Below, piece after piece: positions 26,022 through 40,010 of a stretch of 64,000 nucleotides of DNA. The first letter of the stretch is position 1. Every line of letters begins with the position of its first letter. The notes under the pieces are model-generated. The model ran no database searches, was not told the origin of the DNA, and saw only the letters and a list, made by a program, of their open reading frames with translations. The stretch is from Nageia nagi (taxonomy: Eukaryota > Pinophyta). Position numbers and translations under genes: made by a program. Where the stretch lies: positions 119,598,001-119,662,000 of the forward strand of contig JBITNC010000001.1 of the NCBI GenBank assembly GCA_050084985.1, in the 5' to 3' direction.

Positions 26022-27444
26022 TATTCAAGGGACATTGATTGGAATAATGAGCTCCACCACAATTCTAGAATCCATCTTGAGGAGCTTTCTTTTATTCAAG
26101 AAACTTATCCTTTGATACCTATTGATTACCTCTTTGATCTGGAAACCCTTGACCATGGTTTTTGAAACCTTGGTTTCCATTTCTAGGATCCTAATGTTGC
26201 TTATGAAACTGCTAATTCTTCCTATGGAAATCTTTCTTCTTATAATCTCTATTTCCAAATGGTCTCTTCTCAAATTTTGAGTGATTACCATCCTTTTAAC
26301 CTTGATTATATTCTTTGACCTTTTGATGGATTTCCTTATCTATTTCATCTAGAAGCTTGTAGTTTACAAAGGTCTTCTTGATATGCAAGTTACTTTATTC
26401 CATTTTAGCAAGATCATATTCCTCTTCAAGCATTTTGGGATTCAATACAAATACCATTATCTTTATCTTGGGATCTAACCCCATAAGGAATCAATGCACC
26501 TTCATATGATTATTATCTTCTAGGATGTACTTAAGAAGTCTAACAAATATTTGATGATAACTCTGAACACTCATGGATCCTAGATAAAAAGTATAGTATT
26601 ATTCATACTTTCTATCATAGTACACCTAAGGAATGAATCTCTTATGAAATGTTGCAATAAATTCTACCCACTTCAGATACTAGATTTCATGCTCAATCTT
26701 ATATGCATTCCACAACTCTAGAGTAATATCCTAAAAATTGTATGTATTCCATACCTTTTTGGTCTTTTATAATAATTTTTTCATCAATAAGTAGGTTTTT
26801 GTTTCTTGTAACCATATTTTTTCTTATTCACCTTCTTGGTTACCATTAAATTTTAGGATCTTTATTTTCTTGAGATTTGTTGCAAGTTCTAGTTCAAGTA
26901 TTGCCTAAATCTTATCCATCTATCCCTTTAGGTATTGCTTTTCATAGAATAGGTTCTTATCTTGGGAATTCACCATGTGGATTCAATAAGGTTCTTCTCT
27001 TGGAAATTCACCATGTGGATTCAATAGATTATTTATTATATATTATTGCTCCACCACCTGATCTTGTAATATGATGATGTCTACTTCTCCTCCATAATTT
27101 TGGGTGGAACAACTTGAAGAACTCTCATTCTCATTGCTATAAACCCTTCTATTGGAATTCATCATTATTCTATTTCTAGCATATTGGCCCCTAAAATTTC
27201 TATTTTGGACCCTAATATTTTTTTGGTTTTCCCTGGCATTGGTATTTATGAGAAGGCCATTTTTGGCACCTTGTCATTGGTTGCTTGAAGCTCTTATTAC
27301 ACATCTTAGAATTTCCATAATCTAAGTACACCAAATGGTATTTTTCTTAGGCTCAAGCATACTCATCTTGAATTCCTAAATTCTTATTGCAAAAGAATCA
27401 TAGAACATAGGCCCAAGAGTTTGAACTTGACACTTTGATACCAA
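26022..27444 (-). pseudogene. Tekay-like gag, pol deleted (copy next to LTR C)
   Basis: The minus strand starts at the primer site (27433-27444) and shows the gag pattern F-x-x-R-F-I-P, then G-L-D-P-K-I-K and A-K-M-E near 26390-26480, and the zinc-knuckle stretch G-G-A-H-Y-S-N-Q-C-P at 26030-26060. It then joins LTR U3 in phase (L-N-T-K-V-F-N-T). Protease, RT, RNase H, integrase and purine tract are all missing. The identical joint occurs at 35647 in the inverted copy. Confidence 0.85.
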
Positions 27445-30400
27445 TGTAATGCATCCACCTATTTTATAATTCAAAACCCTAAAATTTTAGACCTAATTTT
27501 TTTATTAGTTTAAACACTCAATATCTAGGAATGTATTCAAGAAATCCACAAGAGCTTGTAAATGCTGCTAGCTAGTTAGCACCCATATGGAAATATTGGA
27601 TAAAGTCTAGATTATCAAACCCTTATTAAATCTCATATGGTTTTAACTCCATAATGCTCATCCTATTGAGGAGATACCTTAAATATGACCCCACCATTTC
27701 CACTTCATGAAATATGCAATAGAAATTTTGGACATGATAGACTGGTTTCCTACTTGCGACCCATATCATCAGAGAGAATTTAAATCCACTAGGTCTTAAA
27801 TCCTCTCCCAATGATAACCCTCCAACTCATAGGAATAGATAGTTTATCCTATGAAAACTTCCTTATGAGAGAAAATATCATCACCTATGGAAAAGTCATC
27901 ATATTCCTATGTGCTTAACTACAAGTAGTATAACTACTAAATTTCTTTCATCTAGTAACCATAGTTTTATCAACTGTTATCCTTATCTGATACCCTATTG
28001 AGGATATGAGACACTAGCCTACCCATATCTATTATCTAGGCTCACCATGGAATCTAAAATACCCATGCCCATATCTTAATGAGCCATGGGTGTCAAAATA
28101 ATACCCTAAAGTGGTTTTTATAGTCTAATTAATTTTAAGAAAGGTTATAAAATAGAAATAACTCATGACCTAATGAATCTTAAGATAACTAATCCTAGAT
28201 CAAATATTAAGAATCTAAGTTTCATGTTTGTACTAAGCATGAAGTATTAAAGCAACTCATACCCATGTTTAAAATAAATAAGCAAAGTGTAAGAGGGAAG
28301 ACTCAAAATAAATTGTTTAGGAAGTCACAAAAGATATCTAGAAGTATTAAAAATATCCCATATGCATGGTATTGCATAATTAATACTACTTTATAACATT
28401 TCTCATACTAGTGTCTAGTAACTTGCCTTGAGATGACACTAAAGTTAGCTACTACTATAAATGAAGTGTGGCATAAAGTGGTCCACACTCAAGAAATATT
28501 CTTTTTGAATGTCATTTAGTGAGGGAGGTTTAACTAATGAATATCCTATGTCATTTCATTAACAAATCCATCCAATATTCTCCTTTTTATTCGAATTGAC
28601 TCATGTACTATACTATAATATCAATTATGTATTTATGAATTGATATTAGGGTTCAACATACATGTCTAGACTTGATTGATAAATTATCATACTACAAAGT
28701 AATTCTTTACTAAACTCCTTTGATCTATTATCAATCCCACTTGATTGACTATCCAATCCTTCAAGAGGTAACATTTACTAAAGATGCTAATGTCCATTTG
28801 TAATATCTTATATATTCCTAATTTGATCCCATCTTGATCCTTATTGAAATTTAAGGATTCCTAAGATTCAACAACTTTTCCTTTTCCTCAATGACAACTA
28901 AATTGGTGTGTCCTAAGGACATTAGAGTTACCTTGTTAAAATTTCACCTACCCAATATTAATGTACTAAATTCTTATCCCATATAAAAGGAATTAGGTTT
29001 AATATCAACCTATATAGATTTTTCATGATAATTAATCTCCTTTATCCCTTTCTATTATTTCAACTTATTAGTAGGGTGTAAAATTAAACATATTCACCTA
29101 ATTAAGTTAGGGTATATCTTTATTAACCTAATGAGTTTTACTTACCCTAATAATTAGATTTATAACTATATTATACCAATTTCCATTTGATCATTCATTT
29201 ACAAGCATAAAATAAATCCTTGGATTTTGATGTTATCCTACTAAAATATTCTTCTTGTATTACAAATCTTCTTTATTATGAATTATATGTTATCTTGAGA
29301 TTGTACTAAGGTAATGGAATTCATACTCATCATAGAAGGTCAAGTTAGGGATTAAACTTTTTTGATGTAAGGTATTATTATTTAATAACCATTTAATAAA
29401 TAACTTGTAGGGAATATAATTTATTTCTAATAACCCATTTAAGCTCAAATTAGGATAAATACTTATTAAAGTAAAATCTAAAACATTACATGAAAACTCC
29501 ATCAATTGATAATACAAAGTTATTACATAAGGATAATAAAAGAAGGTAACTCTCATTATTTAATAAGGGTCCCTTTTACAAATTTAAATATGGTAAATAC
29601 ATCAAATTGTATAAAGAATCTTCAACCCATCTTGTCTTTGATGTAGATTCTTATTCAGTTTTGAGCTTCTTTCCAAGGATCAAGGTGATAGGATCAAGTA
29701 CTAGGAAAGAGTTGGAGTTTGAGGATCAGGATAACCCATTATGAATTCTTGACCATAATGTAATTGTAATTTAACTATATGGTATATAACTCACTAAAAT
29801 CATTCTATGGACCTCAAGAGGTTTTTAGATCCTTTAAAATACTACCTTCCTTCCTTGGTCACATGATTTTAAGATTAAAATAATACCCATTATTTCCATT
29901 TCATACTAAAAATACATATTTCATCATTTCATTACTAATAATTAAATGATGCTTTATCACCTAATAAAATTAGAATATTTTTTTTCATCATACAAAATGA
30001 AACCATTATATTAGATATTGTGTGAAATGAATGACTTATACCAATATATATATTAACATGATTCAAAATAACATCTCATCTAATTCAATTGATTTTAAAC
30101 CTTATCACTTCCCATGGTGGTCTCCAGATAATACCACTAAATTCTATGGGTTAAAAATAAGTATTTTGATCATAAGTGCACATTGATGGCCTACAAAGGC
30201 TCAATATAGATTGCATGCAAGAAAGGAGACTCTGAATGAGCTATGAGTGGATATTAACAATCATCTAGGTTTTCTTTCATTCAAAAATGCCATTTATATA
30301 TGCTGATATTATTTAGTATGGACATTAAGCTTAAAGGGAAGATTGATAAGGAAATTAATTATCTAAAAACCTTGCTTGATGTATAGAACAATATGGAAGA

Positions 30401-31805
30401 GTTTAAATTTAATAGGCATCTACCTAATACACCATATGCTTGAGTAAGAAAGCATAACATTTTCCAAAATATTATCATGTTGATATAGAATGAATAATAC
30501 ATAGTGAGCTTCTTGAGATGGGAACAATACTCTTTGAGGAATTAAATACCACATATTTTATCATTATTAAATATTATTATGATAAAGCTAGACTTTGAAA
30601 CCTTTTTCAACATATTTTTGACATGCACCATCATGGGAGTTTAAGAAGGAGGTATGGAGGTCCATCAAAGATTAGTTGAAATGGTTTCTCAACATATATT
30701 ATTGTTGCAAATGCTAGTATGTGAGTAATACACAAGGCTTAGGAATCATTTGAATTTAAGCATATTTTTAGATTGCAATGATGGAAAGATACACACCAAG
30801 TGGATTATATGAAAGGGCATGGAAGGCATAACTTTCCAACATTTGCTATCAATCTTTCGATATGTGCTACCATGTGAGCTCTAGATGAAGGTATTGAGAT
30901 CCATATAAGAGTATTTGAAAATGGTTTCTCATCAAATATTGTGGTTGTGAAGACCTATACATGATACAAGATTCAGAAATTATTTAACCACAAGAATTCT
31001 AAGCAAGTTTTATGGAATATGATGGTAAGATATACACAAAATTGGTTATCCTAAAAAATGCACAATGCTTCAGATTAAATCTAGAATCTAAAACTTTTTG
31101 CAACATCTTTCCAATGTGTGCCTTTGTGTGAGTTTTAAGAAAAAGTTTTCAATATCTATAAAAGATTATTTAAAATGGTTTTACATCAAATATTATGACC
31201 ATAAGTACTCAAATAGTAGAGCATGCAAAAAATGGGAGAACACACAAGTACGAATAATGGTTACGTAATGCAAACAATGGTTTATGGATTTCAATGCTTG
31301 CATTTTACACACCAATAAATGTAATCTCATGGAATACAATTATCTAAAGATTATTGAAAAAGGGGAAAATATTGAAGCATAAGAAAGGTATTTTCATTTA
31401 ATAAATTGATCTCTATCATACCAAACAAATAAAGGTGTTCAAATTGAACTTTTTTACCAAATTTGAAGTACATGATCCCCTCTAACAAGACAAGAGTACA
31501 AACTTCACATGCCAAATTTCAAATAAATAAATATTATATCTTTTCATAAATAATAATATTAATATTAACATTTACTCTCATAGATATATATTCATAAATC
31601 TTTAATAAACACACATTTATTCAAAGCATACCTAGCAATATCAAGAAAACCTTATCTTAGCTAGACAATATTTCAATATAAAAAATAAAAGCATCTAGAT
31701 ATGAGAGAGGGATTCTTCTATCCATGTAACTCTAAACCCAAAGCTTGAGAATAGTAATAATGAAATGATAGTATAAGTTTTTCCTAATGTTCCACCCCTC
31801 CTATT
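27445..31805 (-). repeat. Tekay/Del-like LTR, copy C
   Basis: It starts TGTAATGCATCC with the primer site on its flank, and aligns with B and A until CCACCCCTCCTATT, where it breaks at 31805. About 110 bp that B still has, and the U3 start, are missing. The next bases are an inverted LTR copy. Confidence 0.9.
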
Positions 31806-34237
31806 AAAATCATTCTTTGAAAGCATGTGACCAAGGAAGGGAGGTAGTCCTCAAAAGGATCTAAAAACCTCTTGAGTTCCATAGAATGATTTTAATGAGT
31901 TATATACCATATAGTTAAATTATAATTGAATTATGGTAAAAAAATTCATAATGGGTTGTCCTGATCCTAAAACTCCAACTCTCTCCTAATACTTGATCCT
32001 ATCACCTTGATCATTGGAAATAAGCTCGAAAATGAAGAAGAATATACATCAAAGACAAGATGGGTTGAAGACTCTTAAGATCATTTTGATGCTTTTACCA
32101 TATTTAAATTTGTAAAAGGGACCCTTATTAAATAATGAGGGTTACCTTCTTTTATTCTCCTTATGTAATAACTTTGTATTATCAATTGATGGATTTTTCA
32201 TGTAATCTTTTAGATTTTACTTTTATAAGTAATTATTCTAATTCAAACTTAAATGGGTTCTTAGAAATAATTTGGATTCCCTACAAGGTATTTATTAAAT
32301 AATTATTAAATAATAATACCTTACATCAAAAAAGTCCCTAACTTAACCTTGATGAGTATGAATTCCATTACCTTAGTATGGTCTCAAGATAAAATATAAT
32401 TTGTAAAGAAGATTCGTAATACAAGAAGAATATTTTAGTAGGATAACATCAAAATCCAAAAATTTATTTTATGCTAGTAAATGAATTATCAAATGGAAAT
32501 TGGTATAATATAGTTAGAAGTATAATTATTAGGGTAAGTAAAACTCATTAGGGTAATAAAGATATACATTAACTTAATTAGGTGACTATTTTTTATTTTA
32601 CATCCTACTAATAAGTTGAAATAATATAAATGGATAAAGGAGATTAATTATCATGAACAATATACATAGGTTGATATTAAACCTAATTACTTATATATGT
32701 GATAAGAATTTAGTACATTAATATTGGGTAGGTGAAATTTTAGCAAGGTAACTCTAATGTCCTTAGGACACATCAATTTAGTTCTCATTGAGGAAAAGAA
32801 AAAGTTGTTCAATCTTGGGAATGCTTGAATTTCAATAAGGATCGAGATGGGATCAAATTGGGAATATATAAGATATTACAAATGGACATTAGCATATTTA
32901 GTAAATGTTACCTCTTGAAGGATTGGATAGTCAATCAAGTGGGATTGATAACGGATCAAAGGAGATTAATAAAGAATTACTTTATAGTATGATAATTTAT
33001 CAATAAAGTCTAGAGGTGCATGTTGAACCCTAATATCAATTCATAATTGATATTATAGTATAGTACATGAGTCAATTTTAATAAAAAGGAGATTATTGGA
33101 TGGATTTGCTAATGAAGAAAAATGATGTAGAATCTTTGTTAGTTGAACCTCCCTCACTAAACAACATTTCAAAAGAATATTCCTTGAGTGTGGACCACTT
33201 TGTACTACATTTCCTTTCTAGCAGTAGCTAAATTTAGTGTCATCTCAAAGCATGTTACTAGATACTAGTATAAGAAATGTTATAAAGTAGTATTAATTAT
33301 GTAGTACCATGTGTATGAGATATTTGTAGTACTTCTAGATATCTTGTGTGACTTCCTAAACAAGTTATTTTAAGTCTTCCTTCATACACTTTGCTTATTG
33401 ATTTTAAATACGAAGGATGAGTTGCTTTAATACTTCATGCTTAGTATGAACATAGTACTTAGATTCTTAATAATTGATTTGGGATTAGTTATCTTAATAT
33501 TCATTAGGTCATGAGTGGTTTTTATTTTATAACCTTGCTTAAAATTAATTAGACTATAAAAACCACTTGAGGGTATTATTTCAATACCCATGGCTCCACA
33601 AGATATGGGCATGGGGATTTCAAATTCAATGGTGAGCCAAGATGATAGATATGGGTAGGCTAATGTCTCATATCCTTGATAGGGTTTTAGATAAGGATAG
33701 TATTTGATAAAACTATAGTTATTGAGTGAAGGTAATTTAGTATTTATACTACTTATAGTTAAGCACATAGGAGTATGATGATTGTTCCATAGATGATGAT
33801 ATTTTTTACTCATAAGGAAGTTTTTCTAGGATAAACTATTTGATCCTATGAGTTAGAGGGTTATTATTAGGAGAGGATGTGAAACCTAGTGGATTTACAT
33901 TTTCTCAAGTGATACGGGCCCCAAGTATGAAACCACTATGTCATGTCAAAAATTTCTATTGCATAGTTCCTTAAGTGGAAATGGTGGGGTCATATTTTAA
34001 GGCATCTCCTCAATAGGATGAGTGTTATGGAGTTAACACTAGATGAGATTTAATCAGGGTCTGATACTCTATATTTTATCCAATCTTTCCATATGGGTGC
34101 TAACTAGCTACCAACATTAACAAGCTCATATGGAATGCCTACATCCATTCCTAGATATTTTGAGTGTTTAAATTAATAAAAAAAATAGGTCTAAAATTTT
34201 AATGTTTTCAACATATAAAATAGGTGGATGTGTTAAA
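31806..34237 (+). repeat. Tekay/Del-like LTR, copy D (inverted, partial)
   Basis: The reverse complement matches copy B from about 24220 down to 21781, ending at 34237 just before the primer site TTGGTATCAAAGC. About 1.8 kb of the LTR at its 5' side is missing at the head-to-head joint with copy C. Confidence 0.88.
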
Positions 34238-35647
34238 TTGGTATCAAAGCATCAAGTCCAAACTCTTGGACCTATGGTATATGATTCTTTTACTATAAGA
34301 ATTTAGGAAGTCAAGATGAGTATGCTTGAGCCTAATAAAAATACCATTTGGTCTACTCAGATTATTCTAATTCCAAGATGTGTAACAAGAACTTTAGGCA
34401 ACCAATGATAATATGTTGAAAATGTCCTTTCCATGAATACCAATGCTAGAGCTAACAAGAAAAATGTTAGAGGCTAAAATAGAAATTTTAAGGGTCAAAA
34501 TGACAAAAATAAATAATGAGGAATGTGAATAGAAGAGAATGAGAATGAGAGTTCTTCAAGTTGTTCCATCCAAAATAATGGAGGAGAAGAAGCCACCATG
34601 ATATTAGAAGAGTAGGTGGTGGAGCAATAAGAGATAATAAATAATTTGCTTAATCCATGTGGTGAACCTCCAAGTGAAGAACTTATTTTAGGACAAGCAA
34701 GACCTAATGGGATGGATGATTAGATCTAGGCAAGAACTGAACTAAAACTTGTAGCAAATCTCAAGAAAGATTAGATCCTAAAATTTAATGGTAACAAAGA
34801 AGGCAAACAAGTAGAAGTATGGTTAGAAGAATCAAAAACCTATTCCTTGATGAAAAACTTATTATCAAAGACCAAAATGGTATGGGCTATATAAAATTTT
34901 TAGGATATTTCTCTAGAGTGGTGGAATGCATATAAGATTGAGAACGGAATCTAGTACCTAAAATGGCTAGAATTTATTACAGCATTTCATAAGAGATTCA
35001 TTCCTTAGGTATATTATGATAGAAAGTATGAAGAATACTATACATTCAGCAATGATCCATGAGTGTTTAGAGTTATCATTAGAGATTTTTTAGACTTCTT
35101 AAGTATGTCCCAAAAGATAAGAATCATATGAAGGTCCATAGATTCCTTATGGGGGTAGATACCAAGATTAGGACAAGGAAATGTCTTGAATCCCATAATG
35201 CTCAAAGAGACATATGATAGTGCAAAAAGGGAAGAAAGTAACTTGGGTATCAAGAAGAATTTTGTAAAATACAAGCTTCTAGATGAAAAAGTAAGGAAAT
35301 CCATCAAAAGAATCATAATGTAGAGCATCAAGCATAGTAGACAAGAAATAAGAAGTTAAAAGAATATAATCAAGGTTATAAGGATGGTAATCAATATAGA
35401 TTTGAGAAGATAACTTTTGGAAATAGGGGTTATAAGAAGAAAGATTTCTAGAGAAATAGTTAGCAATTTCATAAGCAACATCAAAATCCTAAAAATGGAA
35501 ACCAAGGTTTCAGAAACCATGGTCAAGGGTTTCCAACTCAAAGAGGCAATCAACTAAAGGATAAATTTCTTTAAAAAAAGAAATCTCCTCAAGATGGATT
35601 TTATAGTTGTGGTGGAGCTCATTATGCTAATCAATTTCCCCTAAATA
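34238..35647 (+). pseudogene. Tekay-like gag, pol deleted (inverted copy)
   Basis: Plus-strand gag with the primer site at its start, G-V-D-T-K-I-R-T near 35150 (family G-L-D-P-K-I-K), basic and N-rich repeats, and the knuckle G-G-A-H-Y-A-N-Q-F-P near 35610-35640. It then runs into LTR U3 (L-N-T-K-V-F-N-T-T-K-L-F). The joint matches that at 26021 base for base apart from point changes. Frameshifts and stops are present. Confidence 0.85.
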
Positions 35648-36727
35648 CCAAAGTATTTAATACCACTAAACTCTTCAACAACTTTAAATAAGACCTACCA
35701 TAAAAATTATTAAAGGGATGAGGAGACCTTCATTTGGACATACTTGAACCTCCTTGGCTATAAATAGGAGGGGTGGAACATTAGGAAAAACATCTAATAT
35801 CATTTCATTATTGTTATTCTCAAGCTTTGGGTTTAGAGTTACATGGAGAAAGGAAGCCCTCTATCAAATCTAGGTGCTTTCCTTTTTGATATTGAAATAT
35901 TGTCTAGCTAATAAAAGGTTTTCTTGATATTGCTAGGTATGCTTTGAAGAAATGAATGTTTGTTAAAGATTTATGAATATATATATGAGGGTAAATGTTA
36001 ATATTAATATTATTTTTTATGAAAAGACATAATATTACTTTATTTGAAATTTGACATGTGAAATTTGTACTCTTATCTTGTTAGAGGGGATCATGTACTT
36101 CAAATTTGGTAAAAAAAGTTCAATTTGAACACCTTTATTTGTTTGGTATGATAGAGATCAATTTATTAAATGATAATACCTTTCTTATGTTTTAATATTT
36201 TCCCCTTTTTAAATATTCTCTAGACAATTGCATTCCATGAGATTACATTTGTTTGTGTGTAAAATGCAAGCATTGAAATCCATAAACCGTGGTTTGCATT
36301 GTGTAACCATTCTCAAGACTTATGTGTTCTCCCACATTTTGCATGCTTAGCTATTTGAGTACTCATATCCATAATATTTGATGTAAAACCATTTTAAATA
36401 CTCTTTGGTAGATCTCCAAAACTTGTTCTTAAACCTCACATGAATTCACACACTAGAAAAATGTTGGTAAAAGATTTAGATTTTGGATTTAATCTAAAGC
36501 TTACACATTTTTTAGGATAACTAATTTTGTACATATCTTGCCATCATAGTACATAAAACTTGCTTAACATTCTTGTTGTTAAACAATTCCCAAATCTTGT
36601 ATCACGTATAGGCCTTCACAACCATAATATTTGATGAGAAACCATTTTTAAATACTCTTAGATGGATCTCTATACCTTCATCTATAGCTCACATGGTAGC
36701 ACATAATGAAAGATAGATAGAAAAGGT
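35648..36727 (+). repeat. Tekay/Del-like LTR, copy E, first part
   Basis: The reverse complement matches copy B from 26021 down to about 24950. It is interrupted at 36727 by the Tat element. The last five bases (AAGGT) are that element's target duplication. Confidence 0.88.
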
Positions 36728-37511
36728 TGTTTACAAAGAAAAGTGTATTCAATAATTAAAATAAATGAATATTTATAGTACTAAAATATACATATATCTA
36801 TTTGTAAATTTTGAGCTAATAGATACCAATTTTTAATAAGCTGATATAGAAGATAATGAATAACTGAAATCAAAATGACATTACCAAACAAGATTGAATT
36901 TTTGTACTTAGCTCATAGAACATACCTAAAACTAATGAATGAAAGATAGTGATAAAGCCTCAATAATTAATAGATTCTACACCTAAAGTCATAGAGCAAG
37001 ATAATCCAAAAAGAGGATTGTAGGCAATCTATTTTGTGCTTAAAAGGAGCATTGATGGTCTACTTTCATCTACAAAGGAGCATCAATAGTATTCATTATA
37101 TTGTATTCCATTTTTATCCAAATTTATTCCTCCACATAAACTCTTAATGGTTTTAGTTTAATACTCAAATAAGCTTAGAATTGTCAAGACACTCGCATAA
37201 GGAAGTACACAAACCCAACATTGAATGGTAGTGTCAAGGGACACCTAAAACATTACCATAATCAAGACCAGATATGGGATCACGTATCTCCTTGATGTGG
37301 AATTACTATTAGATCCCTATTTATATAGATAATAATATCACCTACTCCTTAGGTCAACATGTACCTACATAAACAAGAATATAGTAAGTTGATGATATAT
37401 ATTGATCATATCCAAAATAACATTAATATTCTTGAACTAGATATATAAGTGCAGGAACATATTTTTTTAATGTATTAAATTAAATGCATAAATTAATTTT
37501 AGGTGATAATA
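36728..37511 (-). repeat. Tat 3' LTR
   Basis: Homologous to 44151-44938 over its length. The minus strand next to it (AAAGTGGGGCATA, above 37511) is the purine tract. Confidence 0.92.
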
Positions 37512-38379
37512 TATGCCCCACTTTGGATGAGAAATTGAAAATCAATAGGTGCATTGAGATTTTTCATTCAAAGTATAACCAAGATGACATAGCAATCAAA
37601 TATTGATAGGTATGGAAAAGCATAATACCAACACTAATCAATCTATTTGATACTTAATGATGATAAAGATATAAGAAAAATAAGCAATCATATTGACAAA
37701 AAGTATGATTTTAAGAAAACCCCTTCATATGACATCCACCATGTTGCCACTAGTTGACGTTGATATGCTCCATGAGCTCTAATGATGACTTGCAAAAGAA
37801 AGCATTCTAGGGTCCATAGCCATATACCAAGAGGTCACTGATGATAATTACCCATATTTTTGATATATTTTGATATGTGGAGTACAACCATATTATGTCA
37901 TTAATGATTCCATCCATTGATCTTGTGGAAGCTAAACTTCCTACTAAGAGACATAATGATAAAACTAGGAGCTAAGACTCTGCTATGAGGTATATTGCAA
38001 TGAGTATGAGAGTTAAAACTTTGCACCATGAGTTCTATTGCATTGAGGAGTGGATTTGAAACTCCACCAAGAGGCATGAAACTATAACAATGACATGGAA
38101 GCTATACTTTGCCAAGAGGCATGTAAATCTTATGATCTGGGAGTTGAAACTCTGCACCAAGGGGTATGCACTGATTTTTGCTTTTGCTATTTTTTACTAT
38201 GTAATAGTACCATAGATGGTGCTTTTTACTAAATGGAGTCCTAGTATTCCTTTTATGATATCAAAATGACCTTATATTTGGATTTTTATGCCATTTGTTC
38301 CATGCTTATTCCTATAGTAATACTTTCATAGAAATAGACGCATGGGGTGACCCATGAGTCACCTAAATGTGATACTTAT

Positions 38380-39400
38380 TTAGGTGCCTAGCATTGATGA
38401 GATTTTTAAGAACCTCACCAACCAATGTAGACAATCCATATGCACCTCTACCAAAGACCTCTATGATGATGTATGGGCCAACCCAATTTGGTTCAAACTT
38501 TCCTTTGAGTTCATCCTTTGTTGTAGTGTTAGAAATGTTTTCTTAGAGAACCATATCCCCAACCTCAAATGCTTTGGGCACCATTTTCTTTCCATAGGCC
38601 CTCTTTATTCTTTATTAATATGTTCTAAGATGTTCTAGTGCATTAATTACTTTCTCATCTAATGGCTCTAGTTGATTTAACCTTACTTCCCATTGTTGTG
38701 ATCCCTTCATGATATCTTTGAGTGCAATTCTCAAAGAAGGGATATCAATTTCAAGGGGAATGAATGCTTCACCACCATACATAAGAGACTATGGAGTAGC
38801 ACCTATTGTTATTCCTTTACTTGTTCAACCTTCATATTTTTACAAAATTCTTTGATATCTTTTCTTTTAAAGTTTGCACCATTTTCCATGATCAAGCTTT
38901 GAGGTATGCCAAATCTACAAATGATATATTCTTTGATGAAATTAATAACATTTTTTTTGTATATCCATTTTCAAAGGAATCACTTCAACCCATTTATTGT
39001 AGTATTTAGTTGCAACCAAGATAAACTTATGCCCCTCACTAGATGGAGGATTGATAACACCCATGAAATCCAAAGCCCACATTGAGAAAGGCCATGGTGA
39101 TGTAATATAGTTCAACTCTTGAGTAGGTGTTAATCTAAGTGTGCATGCTTTTGAAATTGTTTACACTTATTTATATGCTCATAACAATCATGCTTCATGG
39201 TGGGCCACCAATAACCCATCCTAATCAATTTTCCATAGACTAATCTCCCATTGAAATGACCTCCACATGCCCCTCCATGAGCATGCTCTAATGATGTTTT
39301 AATATCCTCATCATGAAGACATCTAAAAAGAATATAATTAAATGATATTTTATAAATTATATCACCAATAATAACATATTTCATAGTAATCCTTTTTATT
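38380..39400 (-). pseudogene. Tat integrase
   Basis: 39130-39384 (minus) is an intact-looking zinc finger: E-H-A-H-G-G-A-C-G-G-H-F, then M-G-Y-W-W-P-T-M, and C-Y-E-H-I-N-K-C-K-Q-F. 39010-38810 gives the core with K-W-V-E-V-I-P-L, F-G-I-P-Q-S-L-I and E-N-G-A-N-F (usual D-N-G). Integrase would insert the cDNA into chromosomes. The catalytic D appears changed to E in the second motif and frames are broken. Confidence 0.85.
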
Positions 39401-39599
39401 CTAATCTATTCTCTCTTACCAAGTGTGGCATCAATAAAGTTATCCCTCAAATATTTGAATATGTGTTGGTACCAAGGATTTACCTCATAACCAACCTTTT
39501 GAGCTACACATACTATTTTCAAGTCCTCCTTAGCAATTCATGGAGTTCCCAAGTTATTGATAGTGAAAGTAGTCTCCCTACTTTCTATCTATATTGGTA

Positions 39600-40010
39600 T
39601 AAGTAAAGCTGCACTTACCATTACATCATCCAACCTATTATTGTTCCTTGAAATGTTTTCTAATTGATACTCTTCAAAGAAAGTAAGGAGTTTTTTAATA
39701 AGAAATTTATATGAAATAATATTCTCATCCTTGGTGTTGTAGATCTCATGGACTTGAGTCACTATCAGTTATGAATCCCCATAAATATGGAAATGTGTAA
39801 TACCAATCTCTATAGTTACTATTAATCCTAATATGAGAGCCTCATATTCTATTGTATTGTTGGTACATTCAAATGATAGTTTGTATTACATGGTAATAAC
39901 ATCATTCTAAGGTGATATCAATGCTATTCCTACTCCTAAACCTTGCATACACTATGATTCATCAAAATACATTTTTCAACATTTTGACAAATCTAAAAAT
40001 GGAACATTGA
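39600..40010 (-). pseudogene. Second (archaeal-like) RNase H of the Tat element
   Basis: The minus strand reads Y-F-D-E-S, G-L-G-V-G-I, F-E-C-T-N-N-T-I-E-Y-E-A-L-I-L-G-L and I-Y-G-D-S, the D-E-D pattern of the extra RNase H found in Tat/Ogre elements. Stops interrupt it. Confidence 0.85.

Noticed and set aside
23635-29556. 88-residue frames at 23635-23901 and 29290-29556 that resemble each other
   Set aside because: Same reason: homologous LTR B and C positions, AT-rich, no recognised motif, not kept in LTR A or D.
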